Below, piece by piece: positions 1 to 8,328 of a stretch of DNA of 64,000 nucleotides (the first letter of the stretch is position 1; the number at the start of each line of letters is the position of its first letter). The stretch spans positions 1,884,042-1,948,041 of the forward strand of contig NZ_JMEX01000008.1 of NCBI RefSeq assembly GCF_000760735.1, in the 5' to 3' direction. The position numbers and the translations under genes are program-made. Below the pieces are notes generated by a model that ran no database searches, was not told where the DNA came from, and saw nothing but the letters and a program-made list of their open reading frames with translations. Source of the stretch: Rhodococcoides fascians A44A (GTDB taxonomy: Bacteria; Actinomycetota; Actinomycetes; Mycobacteriales; Mycobacteriaceae).

Positions 1-101
1 GACGGAACCTTCGTAGCTGAAATTGGGCATCTGGTAACCGAGACGAATAGTCACGTACTGAACGCTACTCCCGTCGGTGACGTATGCCACCTGGACGAGT
101 T

Positions 102-121
102 GACTATGCAAAGATATAGTC
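102..121. promoter_or_regulatory. Possible operator upstream of the thiolase gene
   Basis: The inverted repeat GACTAT / ATAGTC with an 8-base spacer lies 44 bases before the thiolase start, inside an AT-richer patch. TTGACT overlaps the left arm. It looks like a regulator site over the promoter; no regulator gene is adjacent in the window. Bases 1-101 hold no gene that I can support. Confidence 0.35.
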
Positions 122-164
122 AGGCTAGCTAGGGTAAACCAAAGCCAGTCGAAGGGGTCTTGCC

Positions 165-1349
165 ATGTCACACACATTCGGCCGCGACGCAGTCATCGTC
201 GAGGCGGTCCGTACTCCGGTCGGTAAAGGCAAGGCCAGCGGGGCGCTGCACGGTGTACATCCAGCCGATCTGCTGGCGCACAGCCTCCGGGCCGTCGTCG
301 AACGAAGCGGGATCGACCCGGCGATGATCGACGACGTCATCACCGGGGCGGTCACGCAGGTGGACGAACAAGCCTTCAACATCGCTCGGACGGCATTGCT
401 GGCTGCCGGTTACCCCGAGTCCGTGCCCGGCACCACGGTGGACCGCCAATGTGGAAGCAGCCAGCAGGCAGTGCATTTCGCCGCGCAGGGTGTCATGTCC
501 GGTGCGTACGACATCGTCGTTGCTGCCGGCGTCGAATCCATGGGACGTGTGCCGATGGGTTCCAACGTCAGGCCGGGTTCCGATCCGCGAGGGATCGGCT
601 TCAGCGAACGATACGCCGAAGGGCTTGTGGCGCAGGGTCACAGCGCCGAGCTGATCGCAGCGAAGTGGGGATTCGACCGGACCGCTCAGGACGAGTTCGC
701 ATTGAACAGTCATGCCAAGGCCTACGCCGCCGCCACCGGAGGCAGGTTTTCGAAAGAATTGGCACCCCTGGCGGAGTTGGATCACGACGAGATCATCCGT
801 AGCGGCGGAACGCTGGAATCGATGGCTGCTCTACGGTCGGCATTCGTCGATGATGCAGTAGGTGAACGCTTCCCGCAGATCGACTGGTCCGTCACCGCCG
901 GGAACAGTAGTCCGCTCAGCGACGGCAGCGCCGCTTTGCTGATCACGACGAGCGAGATCGCCACGCGCTTGGGGTTGAAGCCTCTCGCGCGCCTGCACAG
1001 CGTCGCTGTCGTCGGATCCGATCCGTTGTACATGCTCACCGGCGTCATTCCAGCGACCGAGAAGGTGTTGAAGCGGGCGGGCCTGGGCCTGGCCGACATC
1101 GATCTGTTCGAGGTGAACGAGGCCTTCGCTTCGGTGGTTCTGGCATGGCAGAAGGAAACCGGTGCAGACTCGTCCCGGGTGAACGTCAACGGCGGAGCCA
1201 TCGCGATCGGCCACCCACTCGGGGCAAGCGGAGCACGAATCATGACGACGTTGGTCAACGCCATGGAGCAGAACGATGCCAGATTCGGTCTGCAGACGAT
1301 GTGCGAAGCAGGCGGGCTCGCGAACGCGACGGTTCTGGAACGGGTCTGA
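165..1349 (+). CDS. Thiolase family protein (acetyl-CoA C-acyltransferase)
   Basis: Cytosolic thiolase of 394 aa, the usual family length, cleaving 3-ketoacyl-CoA or condensing acyl-CoAs. The nucleophile is Cys96 in VDRQCGSSQQ; the conserved GGAIAIGHPLGASG His motif and the C-terminal Cys in CEAGGLANA are present. The ATG is preceded by AAGGGG at good spacing. It reads toward a small VOC protein 47 bases downstream, possibly co-transcribed. Degradative (FadA) and biosynthetic roles cannot be separated from sequence alone; steroid or fatty-acid breakdown is plausible in this kind of organism. Confidence 0.93.
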   Translation: MSHTFGRDAVIVEAVRTPVGKGKASGALHGVHPADLLAHSLRAVVERSGIDPAMIDDVITGAVTQVDEQAFNIARTALLAAGYPESVPGTTVDRQCGSSQQAVHFAAQGVMSGAYDIVVAAGVESMGRVPMGSNVRPGSDPRGIGFSERYAEGLVAQGHSAELIAAKWGFDRTAQDEFALNSHAKAYAAATGGRFSKELAPLAELDHDEIIRSGGTLESMAALRSAFVDDAVGERFPQIDWSVTAGNSSPLSDGSAALLITTSEIATRLGLKPLARLHSVAVVGSDPLYMLTGVIPATEKVLKRAGLGLADIDLFEVNEAFASVVLAWQKETGADSSRVNVNGGAIAIGHPLGASGARIMTTLVNAMEQNDARFGLQTMCEAGGLANATVLERV

Positions 1350-1396
1350 AGCAGGTTTTCGCTGCAGAACACGTGCATCGGGTGAACAATCGGACC

Positions 1397-1777
1397 ATGC
1401 CGACACTCGAACTCACAGGACCACCGTTCTCCGGATTCGCCGTCGACGACATGGAGGCGGCCCGAGCGTTCTACGCGGACACGCTCGGGCTGACCGTCGA
1501 GACAGGTGAGATGGGCATGCTCCACCTTCGCCTGAGCGACGCCGTCGAGATTCTGATCTACCCGCGGGAGCGGCACGAACCCGCGCCGTACACCATTCTC
1601 AACTTTCCGGTCGCGGACATCGACGCCGCCGTCGACGCGTTGACGGCCGAAGGAGTTGTCTTTCAGCAGTATCCGGACATGGGAACCGACGAGAAGGGGA
1701 TCTTCCGCCACGGCGGACCGCTGATCGCCTGGTTCACCGACCCGTCCGGCAACATCCTGTCCGTGTTGCAGGCGTGA
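1397..1777 (+). CDS. VOC family (glyoxalase/bleomycin-resistance fold) protein
   Basis: A 126 aa single-domain vicinal-oxygen-chelate protein. It opens with the typical GPPFSGFAVDDMEAARAFY strand-helix and ends with WFTDPSGNILSVLQ, the usual last strand carrying a metal-ligand position. The ATG at 1397 was chosen because homologous sequence begins there. Metal-dependent lyase, isomerase, dioxygenase and drug-binding functions all occur in this fold, and nothing here decides between them. It follows the thiolase on the same strand. Confidence 0.85.
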   Translation: MPTLELTGPPFSGFAVDDMEAARAFYADTLGLTVETGEMGMLHLRLSDAVEILIYPRERHEPAPYTILNFPVADIDAAVDALTAEGVVFQQYPDMGTDEKGIFRHGGPLIAWFTDPSGNILSVLQA

Positions 1778-1793
1778 ACATTGCGGGTGCGAA

Positions 1794-2888
1794 TCAGGCG
1801 GTGGGAGTTCCCAGCTCGAGCGTCACGGGTTGCTCCTGACGAATACCCTGCTCGGTCACCCACTCGAGACGCATCGTCTCCCCCGGCCTGCGCCCGATCA
1901 TCTCCGCCGACATGTCCTTCGAGGATCGAACAGGTCTGCCGTCGACGGAGACGATCACATCGCCGTCGGCCAGGCCGGTTCTCATTGCGGGAGAGTCGTT
2001 CCGAACAGACGTCACCGCAGCTCCCTGCGACGGGCCCGCCGAACGGAAAGCCGACACGTCCCGGATCGACACCCCGAGATACGGCGTCGGGCCGACGTGG
2101 ACAGTCCCACCCGAGCGTCCGGTCCGCACCTGTTCGACGACGGCCATGGCGTCGTCGATCGGGATGGCGTACGCCTCCGGAGCTTGCGTGGCTCTGGCGT
2201 CGTCCGAGAGCCCGGCCGCGTCCACTCCGATGACGTCTCCCCATGCGTCGACAAGCGGTCCGCCCGAGTCGCCGGCGCGAACGTCGGCGTCGATCTGAAT
2301 CATCCCGGTCAGCTCGTTGCTGGTTCCGTCGACCGAGTTCTGCGCGGTGACAACCCGATCCAGTGCGACGATTTTCCCCGGCGCCGGGACGAGAACTCCG
2401 CCGCCTGCCGCATTCCCGACGGCTGTGACCGCGTCACCGACCGCGAGGTCCGCCGAGGACCCGATGGGCGCCGGCGGGAGATCCGACGCGGTCGCCAACT
2501 CCAGCACCGCAAGGTCACGGGACTTGTCGTAGCCCAGCACCGACGCGTCGTAGATCAGGCCGTTGCCCATGTGCACGGCAGTCACATCCGTCGCCTGTTC
2601 GACGACGTGGAAGTTCGTCAGAACCAACCCGTCCGCGCCGACGACGAATCCCGTTCCGGCCACTCCGTACGTGCCGAACTCGGCGGAGATCGTGACCACC
2701 GTCGGATCCACGCGGGCGGACAACTGCTCCGGTGTGAGCGGGGGCCCCGCGGGCGCTGGTGGTGGTGCCGGAGGCAACGCAACCGGAGGCTGAACAGCGT
2801 CGAACCCACCCGGCGCCAGCTGGGGTGCCAGCGCCGTCGCCGCGAGCGTCAGCACCACCACGGTCACCGCCCGACCAGCTGCCTGCAT
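1794..2888 (-). CDS. Secreted S1C serine protease with C-terminal PDZ domain (HtrA/PepA-like)
   Basis: 364 aa. A hydrophobic N-terminus (about residues 5-22) suggests export, followed by a proline/alanine-rich linker to about residue 50. The trypsin-like triad is visible: His94 (TNFHVV), Asp125 (KSRDLAVLEL) and Ser208 (AGDSGGPL). A PDZ domain follows, with ESPAMRTGLADGDVI as the carboxylate-binding region. Size and order match mycobacterial PepA-type envelope proteases, which act on misfolded extracytoplasmic proteins. It is convergent with the VOC gene (16-base gap). Its upstream region carries three 20-bp-phased boxes. Confidence 0.9.
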   Translation of the reverse strand: MQAAGRAVTVVVLTLAATALAPQLAPGGFDAVQPPVALPPAPPPAPAGPPLTPEQLSARVDPTVVTISAEFGTYGVAGTGFVVGADGLVLTNFHVVEQATDVTAVHMGNGLIYDASVLGYDKSRDLAVLELATASDLPPAPIGSSADLAVGDAVTAVGNAAGGGVLVPAPGKIVALDRVVTAQNSVDGTSNELTGMIQIDADVRAGDSGGPLVDAWGDVIGVDAAGLSDDARATQAPEAYAIPIDDAMAVVEQVRTGRSGGTVHVGPTPYLGVSIRDVSAFRSAGPSQGAAVTSVRNDSPAMRTGLADGDVIVSVDGRPVRSSKDMSAEMIGRRPGETMRLEWVTEQGIRQEQPVTLELGTPTA

Positions 2889-2927
2889 AGCCTCCGATTA
2901 TGGCCGCCCGTCGACGAAAATGCGGCG

Positions 2928-2987
2928 GCCTGGCACACCTCTTACAGACCTAGCACTCTTTCTGCGGACCTGGCACGCCTTCTATCC
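2928..2987. repeat. Three imperfect 20-bp direct repeats upstream of the protease gene
   Basis: Units start at 2928, 2948 and 2968 with exact 20-base phasing and share a CCTGGCAC-like core (middle copy CCTAGCAC). On the protease strand these read GTGCCAGG, GTGCTAGG, GTGCCAGG. Two-helical-turn spacing close to the start at 2888 suggests an array of regulator half-sites. No regulator is identified. Confidence 0.5.
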
Positions 2988-3038
2988 ATCGATTTCGCGT
3001 GCCAACCTCACAAAAAAGGTGCTAGCTCCCGAACTCGG

Positions 3039-4559
3039 CTATCGCGCGCTGACGGCTCGGGGAACGTCGGCGCGGAGTGTGAAGTCGGTGACGAATTCTC
3101 CGTCCTCGGGGACGAATCGGCGTCGGGGATCGTAGTTCTCCACGTCGAACCGATTCAGAGCAGGTGAATGTGTCGTGACGGCCATCTGTCCGCCGTCGAC
3201 GTCGAATTGCAGGAGGCGTTGGAAGCCTGTGGCGCGTTCGCCGTCGACCTCGAAGTACTGGTAGTCCGCGAGGAGTTGGACGACGGTGCGGCCGGTGTCG
3301 TCGACCTCTCTGTCGACGACGGTGGCCTGCCCGTCGACATGCCCCGACAACACGAGGAACACCGATTCGTACGGCTTCACGAGGCGGTTCCAGATCTGTT
3401 GACCCGAGCTGGCGCCGATGTCGCCGAAGGCCATCAGCTTCTTCTCGCCGCCTTCGTCCAGGTAGTAGTGGGTGCCGATCACGACGTTCCGATCCGGATG
3501 ATCGTCGAGAACCTGCTCGGCCCACTTCATGACCTTCTCGGGCGGGTTGTATCCGATGTAGAGCATCAGGAACTTCGCGCCTGCGATGTCGATCAGGTCG
3601 TAGTGTGCCGAATTGTCCTCGGCCGTGAACGAATCACCCCACCACGGTTGATCTCGGTATCGCTGAGGGCCGAAGTATTCGTTGTACAGAACGTGGTTCT
3701 GCTCGTGCATTCCGGGCACCAGTTTGCCCGCGACATTCCACAGGTTGTCGTGGTTGCCGGGGAGCACCCCGTGCGGAACACCCGCATCCTCCAGCCGCTT
3801 CATGGACTCGCTCGCAGCCTCGAATTCGATGCGCGACTGCGCATCCGGACGGCCGGGGCTGATCCAACTCTGGATGATGTCCCCCGTGTGCATGCTGTAG
3901 TCGATGCCGTACTTCTCGGCACTGTCGACGGTCCACTGCGTCATGTCGTCGTAGACGGTGGGATCGTCCCGCGAGATGTACTGGGTGTCACTGATGTGTT
4001 GCAGCGCGAAGTCGTAGGTGCCCGGCTCGGCGAAAGCGCCGTCGGGAGAGGCGTTGTCGTCGACGAAGGACCGATCGGCGCGGGGGCTGTCGATGATCAT
4101 CACCTCGACGTCGCCGTCGATTCCCGTCACGGGCGCCGCGAGAGTGATGTCGCCCCCGCTGGTGTCGGGGCGGGCGACGGCGACGGCCTGCCCCCAGGAG
4201 TCCGACCCGGGTGCGCGCACATGCATTGCAAGATCGTTGGTGTTGACGGAGGTGCCGTTCCACGTGAGAACAGCGGACTCGACTCCGGGGGCGAACGTCG
4301 CGGTGTAGCGGAGGTACGGGAATTCGTCCCACGCCGATGTTCGGGAGGCGGAGCCCGACGACTCCTCGACACTCGCGGTGCCGTCGCCCACTCCGGCGAC
4401 CATGTCGGCAGACACCGCCTCCGGAACGGAGGTGAGTCCGAGGGCGGGTACCGCCGTGGCGGGTGCCTGCGACCGGATCTCGCCGGGGGCGGCCACGGCG
4501 TCGGCGCCGACGAGAGCACACGCGAGCAGGAGAGATCCGATGGTCGGGGCGGCCTTCAC
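3039..4559 (-). CDS. Secreted calcineurin-like metallophosphoesterase
   Basis: 506 aa, GTG start. A signal-peptide-like N-terminus precedes a beta-rich region (about residues 80-180), then a metallophosphoesterase domain. The metal-ligand motifs appear in order: ISDTQY, HTGDII, PGNHDN, GTHYY and LSGHVDG. The organisation matches exported phosphodiesterases/phosphatases of actinobacteria with an N-terminal immunoglobulin-like domain. The substrate is unknown (nucleotides, phospholipid headgroups and wall polymers are all possible). The gene is monocistronic, 150 bases from the protease upstream region. Confidence 0.85.
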   Translation of the reverse strand: MKAAPTIGSLLLACALVGADAVAAPGEIRSQAPATAVPALGLTSVPEAVSADMVAGVGDGTASVEESSGSASRTSAWDEFPYLRYTATFAPGVESAVLTWNGTSVNTNDLAMHVRAPGSDSWGQAVAVARPDTSGGDITLAAPVTGIDGDVEVMIIDSPRADRSFVDDNASPDGAFAEPGTYDFALQHISDTQYISRDDPTVYDDMTQWTVDSAEKYGIDYSMHTGDIIQSWISPGRPDAQSRIEFEAASESMKRLEDAGVPHGVLPGNHDNLWNVAGKLVPGMHEQNHVLYNEYFGPQRYRDQPWWGDSFTAEDNSAHYDLIDIAGAKFLMLYIGYNPPEKVMKWAEQVLDDHPDRNVVIGTHYYLDEGGEKKLMAFGDIGASSGQQIWNRLVKPYESVFLVLSGHVDGQATVVDREVDDTGRTVVQLLADYQYFEVDGERATGFQRLLQFDVDGGQMAVTTHSPALNRFDVENYDPRRRFVPEDGEFVTDFTLRADVPRAVSAR

Positions 4560-4631
4560 TCTGTCCAGGCTACCGACGCTCGGGAGTAGGTGTCGGGGGC
4601 GAGAGTGACGGCCCGATCACGGACCGAAACG

Positions 4632-5429
4632 TCACGTTCGCTGAGGTAACGCCTCGGCAGCACGCGTCAGCCGGGTGGCAGCGTCGCGAACGCGTTCGAT
4701 CTTCCGGTCCAGGGCTTCGCCTTCGAATGCCTCGACTCGTCCGCCGATGCTGATGGAGGCCACGACGGCTCCTCCTCGTCCGAGGATCGGGGCGGCGACG
4801 GCGGCGACGCCGGTCAGGTAGTCGGAATTGCTCACGGAGTATCCGGCGATTCTGACGGCGTCGAGGTGCTCGCGCAGGCGGGTTGCGTCGGTGACGGTGT
4901 GTTCGGTGAATGCGTGCAGATCGCTCTGTATCCACTTGTCACGCAACGTGTCCGAGTTGGCGAGCATCACGATGGGGCCTGCAGCAGCGTGGTAGGGCAG
5001 CACCGAGCCGATGTTGATGCCCGCGACCACCAACGGATTGTTCCCTTCGAGCCGATCGATGCACACGGCACCTTCCTCGGCGGGAACCATCAGGTAGGCG
5101 GTGTCCCCGAATGCGTCGGCGAGTTGGGTCATGTACGGCCGCGCTGCCGTTCGGATGTCCAGGTTCACCAATGCCGCCGAGCCGATTTCGAACACCGGCA
5201 TCGCGACGCGGTATGCCCCGTCCGCCGTCCGGTCGATCCACCCAGCGTGAACGAGAGTGGTCATCAAGCGATGCACCGTCGTCTTGTTCATCTCGCTCGC
5301 CGCGGTGAGATCTCCGAGAGTCCAGACCGGGCGGGAGGCGTCGAAATGCTCCAGCAGAGTGCATGCCTTGAGGACGGCTCCGACGATGTCCCGTCCCGCC
5401 TGGGTGTCGGACTGGAAGGGCGCAGCCAC
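4632..5429 (-). CDS. IclR family transcriptional regulator
   Basis: 265 aa, GTG start. An N-terminal winged helix (about residues 13-75, with NKTTVHRLMTTLVHAGWIDR as turn and recognition helix) is followed by an IclR effector domain with GSVLPYHAAAGP near the ligand pocket. It is divergent from the lyase/hydratase/transporter operon starting at 5578. The IclR-like palindrome at 5555-5569 makes it the probable local regulator of that operon, with a substrate or intermediate as effector. Confidence 0.93.
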   Translation of the reverse strand: MAAPFQSDTQAGRDIVGAVLKACTLLEHFDASRPVWTLGDLTAASEMNKTTVHRLMTTLVHAGWIDRTADGAYRVAMPVFEIGSAALVNLDIRTAARPYMTQLADAFGDTAYLMVPAEEGAVCIDRLEGNNPLVVAGINIGSVLPYHAAAGPIVMLANSDTLRDKWIQSDLHAFTEHTVTDATRLREHLDAVRIAGYSVSNSDYLTGVAAVAAPILGRGGAVVASISIGGRVEAFEGEALDRKIERVRDAATRLTRAAEALPQRT

Positions 5430-5502
5430 TGGTTACTCGCTTTCGGGGGTAGTCCGTGATCGGTCTGGCCATCATACGAACCGGCGTCTTCGGGGTGCCG
5501 TG

Positions 5503-5531
5503 TTGACATGTGACCCGGACCACTCTAGCTT
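5503..5531 (+). promoter_or_regulatory. Promoter of the lyase/hydratase operon
   Basis: TTGACA at 5503-5508 and TAGCTT at 5526-5531 are separated by 17 bases, a good housekeeping-type promoter placing the transcript start near 5538, about 40 bases before the first gene. The IclR-like site lies just downstream, where binding would block elongation or clearance. Confidence 0.6.
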
Positions 5532-5554
5532 CGTATCACGAAATACGGAACTCA

Positions 5555-5569
5555 TTCCGCAATACGGAA
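5555..5569. promoter_or_regulatory. IclR-type operator
   Basis: TTCCGCAATACGGAA is an almost perfect palindrome of the size bound by IclR proteins. A second ATACGGAAC copy lies 22 bases upstream, and CGTAT/ATACG arms flank it. The sites sit between the promoter and the ATG at 5578, in the intergenic region shared with the divergent iclR-type gene. Confidence 0.6.
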
Positions 5570-5577
5570 CGGACTCA

Positions 5578-6453
5578 ATGATGACGGCTTCGACACCCAC
5601 CCTCAAGGACCTCACCTCCGCCGGACTCGTCTACGCCCCCGGGGTGTGGGACGGTCTGACGGCCAAGCTCGCCGAGCAGGCCGGATTCGACGCACTGTGC
5701 GCGTCGGGATTCGCGGTGTCCGCTGCGCTCGGACTCCCCGATGCCGAGCTGTACACCATGACGGAGAACCTTCAGGCCATCAGGACCATCCGGGAAACCT
5801 CCAAACTTCCCCTGGTCGCGGACATCGACACCGGCTACGGCAACGCCGTCAATGCTGCACGAACCGCGACGAAGTTCGTCGACGCAGGCGTGCAAGGAAT
5901 GTTCATGGAGGACCAGGTGTCTCCCAAGTCCTGCCCCATCTGTGTCGGCGACCCGGTGGCACTCGTCGACGTCGAAGAGGCGACGGGCAAGATCCGTGCC
6001 GTGCGAGACTCCACACCCGACACGGTGCTGCTCATCGCGCGCACCGATGCTCGGGGCGACGACGCGATCCGTCGTGCGCAGGCATACGTCGAGGCGGGCG
6101 CGGACATGATCATGCCCGTCACCAAGACGTTCGAGACCATCGAGGAATGGGAGCGTTGCCACGACGAGGTAGGCGTTCCACTGATGGCCACGCTGACGGC
6201 GTCGACCTGGACCGAACGCGACTTCACTCCGGAAGTGCTGGAGCGCATCGGAGTTCGACTCGCCCTCTTGCCGACGCAGGTTCTCATGGCGGCAACCGGC
6301 GCCGCGCAAACGGCACTGCGGCGCCTCGCCGGGGGCGAAGCTCCCGCCGCGGTCAGCGCCGACGCACTGTCGCACCACGAATTCGTCGACCTCATCGGCT
6401 TCTCCGACGTCGAAGCCAAACAGCGCAAATACCTCCCCGAGGCTGCCAAATGA
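5578..6453 (+). CDS. Isocitrate lyase/PEP mutase family lyase (2-methylisocitrate or dimethylmalate lyase-like)
   Basis: 291 aa (ATG 5578 or 5581). TIM-barrel landmarks of the family are present: ADIDTGYGN metal-binding loop, EDQVSPKSCP catalytic loop with a Cys at the position of the KRCGH cysteine, and LIARTDAR. Members cleave substituted malates/isocitrates to pyruvate or glyoxylate plus a second acid, or hydrolyse oxaloacetate and phosphonopyruvate. Here it is translationally coupled (ATGA) to a LeuC-like hydro-lyase, so cleavage of a hydroxy-acid made by that enzyme is likely. The loop reads SCPIC rather than RCGH, so the exact substrate is open. Confidence 0.85.
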   Translation: MMTASTPTLKDLTSAGLVYAPGVWDGLTAKLAEQAGFDALCASGFAVSAALGLPDAELYTMTENLQAIRTIRETSKLPLVADIDTGYGNAVNAARTATKFVDAGVQGMFMEDQVSPKSCPICVGDPVALVDVEEATGKIRAVRDSTPDTVLLIARTDARGDDAIRRAQAYVEAGADMIMPVTKTFETIEEWERCHDEVGVPLMATLTASTWTERDFTPEVLERIGVRLALLPTQVLMAATGAAQTALRRLAGGEAPAAVSADALSHHEFVDLIGFSDVEAKQRKYLPEAAK

Positions 6454-7757
6454 GTCCCCACCCGACGAGTCCCCACCCGACGAGTCCCCACCCGACGAGT
6501 CCCGGCTACACCATGACCGAGAAGATTCTGGCTCGCACCTGCGACAGCGAGACGGTACGCGCGGGTGAGAATCACCCGGTCCGTCCGGCCCGCATGATCG
6601 CCTACGACTTCCCCGGGTACACCGACGTGATGTTCCGTCAGATGCGGGAGGACTTCGGCATCACCGAGCTCGAGGATCCGAGTCGGTACGTCGTGTTCAT
6701 CGACCACATGTTGACGAAGAACAACGACAAAGAAGCCGAGGTCCACAAGGTCACGCGTGATTGGTGCGAGTTCTACGGGATCGAACTGCACGAAGGCCGC
6801 GGAATCGGGCACCAGCTGACGGCCGAACTGGGACTGGCGATTCCGGGCGACTTCCTCGTTCATTTCGACGGCCACATCAGCGGCGTCGGAGCGTTCGGAG
6901 CGCTCGGGTGGGGAATCCGACGCGATCTCATCGAGGCATGGGTGACCGGGAAGGTGTACGTCGACATTCCAGCCACCACACGGTTCGATCTCGTCGGTGC
7001 ATTCTCCCCGGGCGTGGACAGCAGAGACCTCGTCCACACCATCATCGATCTCGTCGGCGCCGACGGATGCGCGCACCAGGTCATGGAATTCGGCGGTCCC
7101 GGCGCTCGGTCGATGAAGATCGATCACCGTCAAGGACTGTGCGGCATGGCAATGTTCACCGGTGCAGTGTCCGCGGTGTTCGAGCCGGACGAGACGTCGT
7201 TGGCGTACGCGAACACGGTTGCACGCCGGAGCTTCGAGCCGGTTCACCCCGACGCCGACGCTGTGTACGCGGCCCGGCACACCATCGATCTGTCGGAGGT
7301 CGTCCCCCGCGTCGTACAGCCAGGCTCGGCGCGTGCCGCGAACACCATGACCGCGAAGGAGGCCGCCGGAACGCCGATCACCAAGGCCTTCATCGGATCC
7401 TGTGCGAGCGGGCGCATCGAAGACCTTCGTGCCGCGGCCCTGGTGCTCGACGGCAACACCATCGCCCCCGGCGTCGAACTGAACGTCGTCCCGACCTCGC
7501 AGCAGGTACACGAGCAGGCCGAGCGCGAGGGAATTCTGGACGTACTCCGATCCGCAGGGGCCACCATCGCGGTGTCGAGCTGCGACTTCTGCTTCGGCTA
7601 TCAGAAGCCACTCCAGGCAGGTGAGAACTGCATCTCCACGGGAGTTCTCAACATCTCCGGCCGGATGGGTAGTTCCGACGCGAACATCTACATGGGATCG
7701 CCGTACACGGTTGCGGCGAGTGCCCTGGCCGGAACCGTTCGAGAATGGAGTTCATGA
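6450..7757 (+). CDS. Aconitase-superfamily hydro-lyase, large subunit (LeuC/DmdA-like)
   Basis: 435 aa from the coupled ATG at 6450; a second ATG at 6513, where homology begins, would give 414 aa. Iron-sulfur cysteines are visible in FIGSCASGRIEDL and SSCDFCFGY, the spacing of [4Fe-4S] isopropylmalate-type dehydratases. The usual DSHT motif is replaced by DGHI. Together with the 7759 gene it should hydrate/dehydrate a substituted maleate or malate. Operon company (a lyase, a transporter, no leucine genes) argues for catabolism rather than leucine synthesis. The first 21 residues come from a 15-bp tandem repeat and may be non-native. Confidence 0.85.
   Translation: MSPHPTSPHPTSPHPTSPGYTMTEKILARTCDSETVRAGENHPVRPARMIAYDFPGYTDVMFRQMREDFGITELEDPSRYVVFIDHMLTKNNDKEAEVHKVTRDWCEFYGIELHEGRGIGHQLTAELGLAIPGDFLVHFDGHISGVGAFGALGWGIRRDLIEAWVTGKVYVDIPATTRFDLVGAFSPGVDSRDLVHTIIDLVGADGCAHQVMEFGGPGARSMKIDHRQGLCGMAMFTGAVSAVFEPDETSLAYANTVARRSFEPVHPDADAVYAARHTIDLSEVVPRVVQPGSARAANTMTAKEAAGTPITKAFIGSCASGRIEDLRAAALVLDGNTIAPGVELNVVPTSQQVHEQAEREGILDVLRSAGATIAVSSCDFCFGYQKPLQAGENCISTGVLNISGRMGSSDANIYMGSPYTVAASALAGTVREWSS
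6452..6496 (+). repeat. 15-bp tandem repeat, three copies, at the start of the LeuC-like gene
   Basis: The unit GAGTCCCCACCCGAC is perfectly repeated three times (6452-6466, 6467-6481, 6482-6496) with a partial fourth. In frame it encodes SPHPT repeats between the coupled ATG at 6450 and the ATG at 6513. Copy-number change by slippage would keep frame and alter spacing between the two possible starts. Confidence 0.9.
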
Positions 7758-7758
7758 C

Positions 7759-8328
7759 GTGAGTGCCTATCCACCACCACCCGACGTCATCGAAGGACGA
7801 GTCGCCTGGATCTTCGGCGACGACTTCGACATCGACCTCGTCGTCGGGGTCTCCAACATCAAGTCCTACGACCCCGACCACCTCAGGTCCGTGTGCATGC
7901 ACGCCTACGACCCGGGGTTCGTCGACCGAGTTCGGCAGGGAGACATCATCGTCGGTGGCCGGAACTTCGGATACGGTCACCCGCACTACCCGCCGATGGT
8001 CGCGCTGCGCAACGCCGGAATCGCAGCGATCGTCGCCGAGTCGTTCTCGCCCGGATTCTGGCGAGGCGAAACGTTCAACGGGATGCCGCTCATCACCGTT
8101 CCCGGAGTGTCCACCGCCGTGGCGACGGGTGATTCCGTGACACTGGACTGGCGCTCCGCGACCCTCCGCACCGACGACGGAACCGAACTCGTCGGCTCGC
8201 CCCCGAACCCCAGGACCGTCGCCGTCATCGAGGCCGGCGGATCCTACGAACTCCTCATCGCCGAGCACCAACTCGCACAGCAGTCACTCGCACAGCAGTC
8301 ACTCGTACAGCAAGGACAGCCGACATGA
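7759..8328 (+). CDS. Aconitase-superfamily hydro-lyase, small (swivel) subunit (LeuD/DmdB-like)
   Basis: 189 aa from a GTG one base after the large-subunit stop. The swivel-domain signatures are visible: WIFGDDFDIDLVV, then GGRNFGYGHPHYPPMVAL, the equivalent of the GxNFGxGSSREHA substrate loop. It is the partner of the upstream large subunit. The C-terminus carries a 15-bp repeat encoding LAQQS units that probably extends an otherwise complete domain. It overlaps the transporter start by 4 bases (ATGA). Confidence 0.85.
   Translation: MSAYPPPPDVIEGRVAWIFGDDFDIDLVVGVSNIKSYDPDHLRSVCMHAYDPGFVDRVRQGDIIVGGRNFGYGHPHYPPMVALRNAGIAAIVAESFSPGFWRGETFNGMPLITVPGVSTAVATGDSVTLDWRSATLRTDDGTELVGSPPNPRTVAVIEAGGSYELLIAEHQLAQQSLAQQSLVQQGQPT
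8271..8315 (+). repeat. 15-bp tandem repeat, three copies, at the 3' end of the LeuD-like gene
   Basis: ACTCGCACAGCAGTC occurs at 8271-8285 and 8286-8300, with a diverged third copy at 8301-8315. It encodes LAQQS-type units just before the stop codon and stays in frame. Confidence 0.85.

Noticed and set aside
5835..7511. Long minus-strand frame opposite the lyase and LeuC-like genes
   Set aside because: Shadow of two well-supported genes; no domain, and no ribosome-binding site in the right place.
6450..8328. Naming the hydro-lyase subunits leuC and leuD
   Set aside because: No leuA/leuB partners, altered DSHT motif, and an IclR-lyase-transporter context argue for a catabolic paralogue.
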